Source: Acidiferrobacteraceae bacterium
Lineage (GTDB): Bacteria > Pseudomonadota > Gammaproteobacteria > Arenicellales > UBA868
Assembly (NCBI GenBank): GCA_002721105.1
Contig: PBJL01000030.1
Coordinates: forward strand, 39,351-103,350
Direction: 5' to 3'
Length of the DNA: 64,000 nucleotides
Below the pieces are notes generated by a model. That model saw nothing but the letters and a program-made list of their open reading frames with translations. It had not been told where the DNA came from and ran no database searches. Positions within the stretch are counted from its first letter, which is position 1. Every line of letters begins with the position of its first letter. The position numbers and the translations under genes were made by a program. Positions 44,868 through 52,680 of the stretch are shown here, one piece after another.

Positions 44868-45989
44868 ATGATGAAAATAGGGGTTCCAAAAGAAATTAAG
44901 AATCATGAATATAGAGTCGGATTGTCACCGGCAAATGTTCGAGAGCTCGGAACACTAGGGCATGAAATCATATTGGAATCCAACGCAGGAATTGGGATTG
45001 GTGCTACAGACGAAATATATAAAAAAATGGGAGCAAGAATCTGTTCTGACCCTTTAGAATTATTTGGACAATCAGAAATGATTATCAAAGTTAAAGAACC
45101 GCAAAAAGAAGAACGAGCACTCCTAAGGGAAGGACAAATTCTTTTTACTTACCTCCATCTTGCTCCTGATGCTGAACAAACTTCAGATTTAGTGAACAGT
45201 GGAGCTATATGTATAGCATACGAAACTGTTACATCACCGCAGGGAGGATTGCCGCTTTTGGCGCCAATGTCAAAAGTAGCAGGACGCATGTCAATACAAG
45301 CTGGAGCTTATTGTCTAGAGCACTCTCATGGAGGCCTAGGTATACTCCTAGGCGGTGTCCCCGGTGTCGATCCTGCTAAAATTGTTATTCTGGGCGCAGG
45401 TGTCGTTGGCACCCATGCAACACACATCGCTGTAGGGATGGGCGCCGATGTTTGGGTTATCGATAAAAATCCGAATGTACTTGAATCCCATTGGCAACAG
45501 TTCGGAAGGAATACAAACACCGTATTTGCAACAGAAGAGGCTATTGAAGAGCATGTAAGCAATGCTGATATAGTCATTGGTGGAGTACTCACACCTGGTG
45601 CAGCTGCTCCGAAGTTAGTCAGTGAAGATCTAGTAAGATCGATGAAATCAGGCGCCGTCATCGTTGATGTTGCCATCGATCAAGGAGGATGTTGTGAAAC
45701 CTCCAAACCCACAACACATGATAATCCGACTTACATTACCCATGATGTAGTTCATTACTGCGTTACGAATATGCCGGGTGGGGTCCCACGTACATCTACT
45801 TATGCTTTAAATAACGTAACCCTCCCACATGTGATCAATCTAGCCACCAATGGATATCGTAAAGCGCTCTCTGACGACCCATACCTTCGGCAAGGTTTAA
45901 ATATTTGTTTAGGTGAAGTTACTTGCGCCGAAGTTGCAATTGCACATCAATGCAAACACGTCCCAACAGAACGTATACTAGGCGTATGA
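44868..45989 (+). CDS. ald: Alanine dehydrogenase Ald
   Basis: NAD-dependent interconversion of L-alanine with pyruvate and ammonium. The 373-residue protein begins MKIGVPKEIKNHEYRVGLSP, has FTYLHLAPD near residue 95 and MSKVAGRMSIQAGAYCLE. The Rossmann motif VVILGAGVVGTHATHIAVGMG is near residue 171 (core GAGVVG). HDVVHYCVTNMPGGVPRTST closes the active site. Beside tpa and xsc it would recycle the alanine made by transamination of taurine, releasing ammonium, as in known taurine operons. Confidence 0.96.
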   Translation: MMKIGVPKEIKNHEYRVGLSPANVRELGTLGHEIILESNAGIGIGATDEIYKKMGARICSDPLELFGQSEMIIKVKEPQKEERALLREGQILFTYLHLAPDAEQTSDLVNSGAICIAYETVTSPQGGLPLLAPMSKVAGRMSIQAGAYCLEHSHGGLGILLGGVPGVDPAKIVILGAGVVGTHATHIAVGMGADVWVIDKNPNVLESHWQQFGRNTNTVFATEEAIEEHVSNADIVIGGVLTPGAAAPKLVSEDLVRSMKSGAVIVDVAIDQGGCCETSKPTTHDNPTYITHDVVHYCVTNMPGGVPRTSTYALNNVTLPHVINLATNGYRKALSDDPYLRQGLNICLGEVTCAEVAIAHQCKHVPTERILGV

Positions 45990-46041
45990 TCGGATTATCT
46001 AGGAATTTTTGAATATTTATAAATCAAAGAGATGACTACTA

Positions 46042-47796
46042 ATGGCAAAATTAACACCTAGCGAAGCGTTTGTAGAAACCATGGTTGCGCATGGTGTCAC
46101 TGAAATTTTTGGAATAATGGGTTCGGCTTTCATGGACGCGATGGATATTTTTGAGCCGGCGGGCATTCGATTTATCCCTGTGGTGCATGAACAAGGTGCT
46201 GCTCATATGGCTGATGGATACGCAAGGGTTAGCGGACGGCATGGAGTATGTACTGGACAAAATGGTCCCGGTGTTAGTAATTGTGTAACAGCAATAGCAG
46301 CAGCATATTGGGCGCATTCGCCAGTCGTAATCATAACGCCCGAAACGGGAAGTCTTGGTATTGGTCTTGGTGGCTTTCAAGAAGCAAATCAATTACCAAT
46401 GTTTCAAGAATTTACAAAGTATCAGGGCCATGTAAATAACCCTGCACGAATTGCAGAATTTACAGGTCGATGCTTCGATAGAGCTCACTCTGAACTAGGC
46501 CCTACTCAGCTTAATATTCCACGAGATTACTTCTATGGTGAAATCGATGCAGAAATTCCTCAGCCTAAGACTGTAGATCGAGGCCCTGGCGGCACTAAAA
46601 GTCTTACTGATGCCGCTGAGATTATCGCAAGTGCCAGTTTTCCGGTAATCATTTCAGGAGGAGGAGTTGTGATGGGTAATGCTATGGATGAGTGCAAAAT
46701 GCTAGCAGAATATCTAAATGCACCTGTAGTGAATAGTTACCTGCATAATGACTCATTTCCAGCGAATCATCCTCTCTGGTGTGGGCCTCTGGGATACCAT
46801 GGCTCCAAAGCGGCAATGAAGATACTCCAACGAGCAGATGTCGTTATTGCTCTTGGAACACGCTTAGGGCCTTTTGGAACCCTGCCTCAATATGGTATGG
46901 ATTATTGGCCCACAAATGCTCAGATTGTTCAAATCGATGCAGACCATAAAATGTTGGGTTTAGTGAAAAATATATCAGTAGGTATCTGCGGAGATGCCAA
47001 AAGCTCATCAATTGCTCTACTGGATTACTTGCGAAGCCGTGAACTTAAATGCAAAAGAAACAGCGACGATCGTATGAGAACACTGACTTCTGAAAAAGAG
47101 GCATGGGAAAATGAACTAACTAATTGGATCCATGAAGAAGATGATTGGAGTTTATCTGTAATTCAGGAAGCGCGCGAAGGTGATCTGCATCCTCGACAAG
47201 TACTACGAGAACTAGAGAATGCACTACCAGAAGATGCAATGGTGTCCACTGATATAGGCAATATAAACGCAATAGCAAACAGTTATCTCAGATTTAGCCA
47301 ACCAAGAAGTTTTTTTGCACCTATGAGTTTTGGAAACTGTGGCTATGCTTTTCCCACAATAATTGGCGCAAAAGTCGCCGCGCCTGACCGGCCCGCCATT
47401 GCTTATGCTGGAGATGGGGCTTGGACTATGAGTATGGTAGAAACCATGACATGCGTCCGCCACAAAATACCTGTAACGGCTGTGGTTTTCCATAATCGTC
47501 AATGGGGTGCCGAAAAGAAAAATCAAGTTGATTTCTATGGTAACAGGTTTGTAGCAGACGAATTAGAGGGGCAGGATTTTGTTGCTATTGCTCAAGCAAT
47601 GGGGGCTGATGGAATTAAAGTAAGTAAACTGGAAGACGTAGGAACATCACTTCAAAAGGCTATAGATGCTCAAATGAATGACGGTATCACAACCGTGATT
47701 GAGGTTATGTGTACTCGCGAACTTGGAGATCCATTCCGTAGAGACGCCCTCAAAAAACCAGTACGATATCTCTCAAAATATAGTGATTATGTCTGA
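46042..47796 (+). CDS. xsc: Sulfoacetaldehyde acetyltransferase Xsc
   Basis: Thiamine-diphosphate enzyme that cleaves sulfoacetaldehyde with phosphate into acetyl phosphate and sulfite. The 584-residue protein has the three domains of acetolactate-synthase-like enzymes. The N-terminal glutamate is in VVHEQGAAHMADGYARVSG, and the Xsc-type block TPETGSLGIGLGGFQE is near residue 100. The TDP motif AYAGDGAWTMSMVE...FHNRQWGAEKKNQVDFYG (core GDGAW to N-R-Q-W) is near residues 455-495. Xsc is the committed desulfonation step and confirms a sulfonate-degrading role for the module. No pta gene follows. Confidence 0.95.
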   Translation: MAKLTPSEAFVETMVAHGVTEIFGIMGSAFMDAMDIFEPAGIRFIPVVHEQGAAHMADGYARVSGRHGVCTGQNGPGVSNCVTAIAAAYWAHSPVVIITPETGSLGIGLGGFQEANQLPMFQEFTKYQGHVNNPARIAEFTGRCFDRAHSELGPTQLNIPRDYFYGEIDAEIPQPKTVDRGPGGTKSLTDAAEIIASASFPVIISGGGVVMGNAMDECKMLAEYLNAPVVNSYLHNDSFPANHPLWCGPLGYHGSKAAMKILQRADVVIALGTRLGPFGTLPQYGMDYWPTNAQIVQIDADHKMLGLVKNISVGICGDAKSSSIALLDYLRSRELKCKRNSDDRMRTLTSEKEAWENELTNWIHEEDDWSLSVIQEAREGDLHPRQVLRELENALPEDAMVSTDIGNINAIANSYLRFSQPRSFFAPMSFGNCGYAFPTIIGAKVAAPDRPAIAYAGDGAWTMSMVETMTCVRHKIPVTAVVFHNRQWGAEKKNQVDFYGNRFVADELEGQDFVAIAQAMGADGIKVSKLEDVGTSLQKAIDAQMNDGITTVIEVMCTRELGDPFRRDALKKPVRYLSKYSDYV

Positions 47797-47826
47797 TTGT
47801 AAATATTCGTAAAACATTATATATAG

Positions 47827-48894
47827 TTAGCCAACTCGGCGGTATAGGGTAAAAGCTAAAAGAAAAAGACTGGCAGTAGGCAAGATCGCGCCCCAAAAAG
47901 GAGGGACGCCATAGCCTAATACTATATAACCGAAAGCCTTATTCATGGTATGAAAAAGTAACCCAGCCATAATTCCAATAAATAAATTACGGCCCATAGT
48001 TCCAGACCGCAGACTCCCAAATACGAATGGAATTGATAACACTAACATTGCAGCAGTTGACATTGGTAAGATAATTTTCTGCCAATATGCTAATTGGTAT
48101 GAGCGAGGATCTTGACCATTATTTGTAAGATAGTCTGTGTATTTTGATAACTGCCTAATGGACAATCTATCAGGAGTGATCAAGAAATCCGACAGCATTT
48201 CTGGCGTAATATCTGTAGACCAAGAAAATTGTTTGGAAAGTCTTGTCGTACTTTCTCCATTTATTCCAATCAATGTCTCTCGTAACTCGAACAAATCCCA
48301 ACCATTATCTTGATAAAGACCTCTTTCAGCCTGTTGCATGGAAACAAGTCTTCTGCCTTCGTCAACCTCAAATATCCTAATTTGCAACAGAGTCAAATCC
48401 GGCAGAACTTGACCGATATTGATATATTTATTTCCGTCACGAATCCACAGGCCAAAACTATTACTCTGCTCCATAGACCGTTGTAGGGATTCAGCTCGAC
48501 CGCGTTGTGCTTCACTTTCACTCCAAGGATTAACAAATTCTCCAATCAGTATCAAGGTTATCATAAAGAATGCTCCAATCTTTAAGACACTAAGTGTAAT
48601 TCTTGCCATTGAAACTCCACTAGCTCTCACAATAATTAGCTCAGAACCCGATGCTAGAGATGACAATCCGAGAATAGAACCAATCAATGCAACCATTGGG
48701 AAGGTTTGATAAGCAATAAGCGGAGCACTCAATACCACAAATCGAATCACGTCAATCAAGTCATAACTTCCGACACCAACGTCAGCTAGCTCTTCAATGA
48801 AGACCATAAAAAGAAAAATACCCATTAGAACAACAAAAACAAGCGATGAGTAGCGTAAAATAGCGTGGCCAATGTAACGATCAATTAAGCGCAT
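47827..48894 (-). CDS. lptG: LPS export ABC transporter permease LptG
   Basis: One of two permeases of the LptB2FG complex, which extracts lipopolysaccharide from the inner membrane. The 355-residue protein has three N-terminal and three C-terminal membrane segments around a periplasmic beta-jellyroll (residues about 130-270). It starts LIDRYIGHAILRYSSLVFVV and has RASGVSMARITLSVLKIG, the coupling-helix region. It overlaps lptF by one base (TAATG), and the two are transcribed together. LPS export implies a conventional Gram-negative outer membrane. Confidence 0.94.
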   Translation of the reverse strand: MRLIDRYIGHAILRYSSLVFVVLMGIFLFMVFIEELADVGVGSYDLIDVIRFVVLSAPLIAYQTFPMVALIGSILGLSSLASGSELIIVRASGVSMARITLSVLKIGAFFMITLILIGEFVNPWSESEAQRGRAESLQRSMEQSNSFGLWIRDGNKYINIGQVLPDLTLLQIRIFEVDEGRRLVSMQQAERGLYQDNGWDLFELRETLIGINGESTTRLSKQFSWSTDITPEMLSDFLITPDRLSIRQLSKYTDYLTNNGQDPRSYQLAYWQKIILPMSTAAMLVLSIPFVFGSLRSGTMGRNLFIGIMAGLLFHTMNKAFGYIVLGYGVPPFWGAILPTASLFLLAFTLYRRVG

Positions 48895-49994
48895 TATCTC
48901 GAATCTCGATGCAACTTGATAAACAGCGTTTGATTATTTGCCCGTCTCCAAAATAAAAAAATAGTGATGCCGCTAATTAGGGTATGAAGAATCCATAAAA
49001 TAATTAGTGGCTCTTCGTGCCCTCTCCTGGAAAGCGCTACCAAATAAGCCGCCAAATTTGCGTATGCAAAATAAGTTAGAAGAGCGCCCATCATCATTGG
49101 TGCACGATTTTGATTCTTTCCGTTATATGCGAGCGCAAGCGCTAACAGCATTAGAACTGGTAAGATTATAATCTTTGAGATACGCCAATGAAGCTCGGAT
49201 CGAATTTCTAAATCGTGCTTATGCTTCCACAAATCTGTCGTTTTCCACCCCGCAAGTCGACGCTTCCGCTTTTGCGGTATCGATCGCTCATCCAGTAATA
49301 AACCATAAGTTTCAAATTCTAATGACTGGTAACTAGAGCTTCCAGGTGTGCCATCATAACGAACCCCATCACGCAATAAGAAATGGCTATAAAAATTATC
49401 TTCTGCAACAGTTTTTTGTGCTCTCGATGCTACAACAATACCATCCTTAGATTTAGATCGTAACCAAATAAAAACATTGCGATAAAGCTTTTCCTTTGAG
49501 TCAAAAGTCTCTACATAATAAACACCATCTCCACCAGGATCTTCGACAAAAACACCTGGAACGATACCTGTCCCATCACTTTTTGTACGAAACTCATGCT
49601 CCACGTCATCCCCATTGCGAAGAGCGAGAGGTGATAAAGATAGAGAAAAACTACTAATGATGACTCCTAAAACAATAACTAGGTATAAAATGGGCTTTAG
49701 GAAACTCGATGGTCCGAAACCTGAGGCTGCAGCAACTATAATTTCTCGGTCGCGGGACCAACGAACTAAAACCAAAAGGGTTGCAAGGTAGACTGCTAAC
49801 GGCAGAATAATGTCAAGATGGCTCAACAAGCGAAGGCCCAATAACGTCAAAACACTGTTCATAGGAATTGTTCCTTCGGATGCGAGCTGTAAATAATCGG
49901 TGATTCGAACTACTAAGAAGATAAATAAGACCAAAAACGCCACTGCGGCCACGTTTTGGACTACTTCACGTATGAATGCGCGATGAAGAATCAA
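48894..49994 (-). CDS. lptF: LPS export ABC transporter permease LptF
   Basis: Partner of LptG in LPS extraction. The 366-residue protein begins with ILHRAFIREVVQNVAAVAFLVL, has LLVLVRWSRDREIIVAAASGFGP (coupling region) and a central periplasmic jellyroll domain (about 130-260). The hydrophobic C-terminal segments follow (IIILPVLMLLALALAY). It is the first gene of the lptFG unit, divergent from pepA with a 142-bp gap, the standard arrangement in gammaproteobacteria. Confidence 0.94.
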   Translation of the reverse strand: MILHRAFIREVVQNVAAVAFLVLFIFLVVRITDYLQLASEGTIPMNSVLTLLGLRLLSHLDIILPLAVYLATLLVLVRWSRDREIIVAAASGFGPSSFLKPILYLVIVLGVIISSFSLSLSPLALRNGDDVEHEFRTKSDGTGIVPGVFVEDPGGDGVYYVETFDSKEKLYRNVFIWLRSKSKDGIVVASRAQKTVAEDNFYSHFLLRDGVRYDGTPGSSSYQSLEFETYGLLLDERSIPQKRKRRLAGWKTTDLWKHKHDLEIRSELHWRISKIIILPVLMLLALALAYNGKNQNRAPMMMGALLTYFAYANLAAYLVALSRRGHEEPLIILWILHTLISGITIFLFWRRANNQTLFIKLHRDSR

Positions 49995-50136
49995 TTTTTT
50001 ATAGTACCATCGATTATTTTGACAGAATTATAAAACTCACACGACAATACACAACAATTGTAAGATTTAATCATAAATGTTGCAGTAATAAACAATCCAA
50101 TACAAATGATTCAACGATTAAAAGGAACAGAAAACC

Positions 50137-51624
50137 ATGAAGTACACCGTAAAGACAACAAATTTTGCCAATATCCCTACCGACTGTCTTGTTCTTGGAG
50201 TCTACATTGGAAGCAAATTTACTCCAAGTGCTACTGCGACAGACCGGGCTAGTAAAGGCCTACTTAAACAACTATACAAACAGGGTGACATAGATGGCAC
50301 CTGTGGTAGATCACTGATGGTGCCTACCAACGATCTAATTCCCGCAAAACGCTTACTCATAATAGGTCTTGGTGAGCCAAAAACATTGGACTCAGAAGAA
50401 TTCTCTAACATTCTAAAAGTTGTGGGAACTGCCTTGCAAAATACCGGCTCAAAAAATGTAGCCATAACATTGGCAGAAGCTAAGGTAAAAGATCGATCTT
50501 TTGAACAGCGTAGTCGCATGATTGTGGAATCTTTTTCTCGCTCCTACTATCGTTTTGATACTCTCAAAAGAAAGAAGTCTAAAACTGAAAATCTGGAAAA
50601 AATAACACTCTTAGCCCAATCAACCACTTCAGCTACAACGGTTCGAAAAAGTGTAGCAGAAGGACAGGCCATTTCTAACGGCGTAAAGTTAGCCTGTGAT
50701 TTGGCAAACCTTCCAGGCAATATATGTACACCTACTTATTTATCAACTCAAGCTCGTAAACTACAGAAAAGCCATAAACTAAAAGTGTCCATATTAAATG
50801 AACAGCAAATGAAAATGCTAAAGATGGGATCACTACTTTCGGTAAGCAGAGGAAGCCGTGAACAAGCAAAACTTATAGTCATGGAATATCATGGTGCTCC
50901 AAAAACGTCTCAACCGGTCGTCTTGGTTGGCAAAGGACTAACTTTTGATGCGGGCGGCATTTCGATCAAACCTTCTGGAAACATGGATGAAATGAAATAT
51001 GACATGTGTGGAGGTGCGAGTGTTTTCGGAACACTGCTAGCAGTGGCTGAATTAAAACTGCGAATGAATGTTGTTGGCATTGTACCGAGTTCAGAAAATC
51101 TTCCCGATGGAGCAGCGAACAAACCGGGGGATATAGTGACTAGCATGTCTGGCCAAACCATTGAGATACTTAACACCGATGCTGAAGGAAGGCTCATCTT
51201 ATGTGATGCAATTACATATTCTAGGCGATTTAAACCAGCAGTGGTCATTGACATTGCCACCTTGACTGGCGCATGCGTCATTGCTCTCGGCGACCCAGCA
51301 AGTGGTTTGTTCTCTAATAATGATCAATTAGCTAACGAAATACTTAGCGCTGGAACAATAAGTGGTGATCTTGCTTGGCGACTACCAGTATGGAAACAAT
51401 ACCAAAAACAATTAGATAGTCCTTTTGCTGATATTGCAAATATTGGCGGACGCGGTGCAGGCGCAATTACAGCTGCATGCTTTCTTTCTAGATTTACAGA
51501 TGATCTTAACTGGGCTCATCTAGATATCGCAGGCACGGCTTATCAAAGCGGGGCTCAGAAGGGGGCAACCGGAAGACCTGTCAATTTACTCACCCAATTT
51601 TTAATTGACCGCGCTAATGCCTGA
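50137..51624 (+). CDS. pepA: Leucyl aminopeptidase PepA
   Basis: M17 metallo-exopeptidase removing N-terminal residues; in E. coli PepA also binds DNA at cer and carAB. The 495-residue protein has the metal-binding C-terminal domain with GKGLTFDAGGISIKPSGNMDEM near residue 267 (core GLTFDAGGISIKPS), and NTDAEGRLILCDAI near 347 carrying the catalytic Arg and metal Asp/Glu. The N-terminal macro-like domain covers residues 1-165. The Shine-Dalgarno AAGGA lies 12 bases before the ATG. holC follows after 14 bp. Confidence 0.96.
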   Translation: MKYTVKTTNFANIPTDCLVLGVYIGSKFTPSATATDRASKGLLKQLYKQGDIDGTCGRSLMVPTNDLIPAKRLLIIGLGEPKTLDSEEFSNILKVVGTALQNTGSKNVAITLAEAKVKDRSFEQRSRMIVESFSRSYYRFDTLKRKKSKTENLEKITLLAQSTTSATTVRKSVAEGQAISNGVKLACDLANLPGNICTPTYLSTQARKLQKSHKLKVSILNEQQMKMLKMGSLLSVSRGSREQAKLIVMEYHGAPKTSQPVVLVGKGLTFDAGGISIKPSGNMDEMKYDMCGGASVFGTLLAVAELKLRMNVVGIVPSSENLPDGAANKPGDIVTSMSGQTIEILNTDAEGRLILCDAITYSRRFKPAVVIDIATLTGACVIALGDPASGLFSNNDQLANEILSAGTISGDLAWRLPVWKQYQKQLDSPFADIANIGGRGAGAITAACFLSRFTDDLNWAHLDIAGTAYQSGAQKGATGRPVNLLTQFLIDRANA

Positions 51625-51638
51625 ACTCTGGGCCAGAA

Positions 51639-52088
51639 ATGAAAAGCCAACCAAGAATAGATTTTTATATTTTGGAAAACCGCTCACCTAATGGTAGATT
51701 TAGACTTGCTTGTCGAATTGTTGAGAAAGCATACCTAAAAAACAATAATATATATCTACTCGCGAACAATACCGAAGATAGCGGTACATTGGATGATCTT
51801 CTTTGGACTTTTTCGCAAAGTAGTTTTGTCCCTCATCAATTAGAAACATCCGAGAAACTCGTAAAATGTCCAGTCATTATTGGTACAGAATTGCTCCAAC
51901 AAAATGGTATTGATGTATTAGTGTCAGTTGCTGATGATCCTATTAAAGATTTTAATACGTATCCCCGTATTGCTGAAATTGTAGGAATCGAGACAAGTGA
52001 AAAAGAATTGGCACGAAACAGATTTCGATATTATAGAGAAAATGGAATTAATCCAAATACTTACCACATTAACTTGAAAGCCTTATAA
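51639..52088 (+). CDS. holC: DNA polymerase III subunit chi HolC
   Basis: The chi subunit links the clamp loader to SSB. The 149-residue protein has RIDFYILENRSPNGRFRLACRIVEKAY at the start (core FYIL...ACRIVEKAY), then LDDLLWTFSQSSFVPHQL and CPVIIGTE, all typical of HolC. The fit with pepA before and valS after is the classic gammaproteobacterial order. The stop is 7 bp before the next small gene. Confidence 0.93.
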   Translation: MKSQPRIDFYILENRSPNGRFRLACRIVEKAYLKNNNIYLLANNTEDSGTLDDLLWTFSQSSFVPHQLETSEKLVKCPVIIGTELLQQNGIDVLVSVADDPIKDFNTYPRIAEIVGIETSEKELARNRFRYYRENGINPNTYHINLKAL

Positions 52089-52095
52089 AAACTTC

Positions 52096-52602
52096 ATGAA
52101 TTCCGAGCGCAGCAAACTAATTAAAGAACTCATGAGGGTTGGTCGTTTAATCGACCCGGCATCGGAGAAATCCATGCAGGAAACTAAGACTAAATCAACG
52201 CACAAAACAGATCACAATGCTAACGAAAAAAAAACACCCACTCAACAAATTCCAGTTCTGGATAATATTGTCGACTCACCTTATTCTACTCGCGATATGT
52301 TTAGCATTAAAACTAAATCAGAAATACCAATTGAAACGTCTGAAGTAAAGGCAACCAAATTTTCTCAAATTAATGAAAACAAAATTAATCTAGAAGAAAA
52401 TGCCTCTCTCTCTGAAAATAGTCAATTAAAATCGGCGGTAGATCTGCAAGAGCTTCCCATAGATGAGCTTGCTAGAGAAATTGTTGTGGTGATTGAAGAC
52501 ATAGTAAGCAAGCGAAGCGGAGAATCTTTAGATGATTCATTCAGAGATGATTTGATAGATGCTGTAACCCTGCAGCTAGAAAGCTGGTTACATCATAGCT
52601 AA
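52096..52602 (+). CDS. Uncharacterised small protein between holC and valS
   Basis: A 168-residue protein without a recognised family. Residues 20-120 are low-complexity and rich in Lys, Thr, Ser, Glu and Asn, probably disordered. A short amphipathic C-terminal part (residues about 122-168, with LPIDELAREIVVVIEDIV and LIDAVTLQLESWL) looks like two helices. The N-terminal MNSERSKLIKELMRVGRLID may be another helix. It lies 7 bp after holC and 78 bp before valS, so it is probably translated. A role as a replication-linked adaptor is possible but unsupported. Confidence 0.55.
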   Translation: MNSERSKLIKELMRVGRLIDPASEKSMQETKTKSTHKTDHNANEKKTPTQQIPVLDNIVDSPYSTRDMFSIKTKSEIPIETSEVKATKFSQINENKINLEENASLSENSQLKSAVDLQELPIDELAREIVVVIEDIVSKRSGESLDDSFRDDLIDAVTLQLESWLHHS

Positions 52603-52680
52603 GGAAAGCACTTCGAATCCCACTGGTGATGATTCAAATACTAACTAATTTTGCCCACTAAATTCAGTAAGAGTACATGC

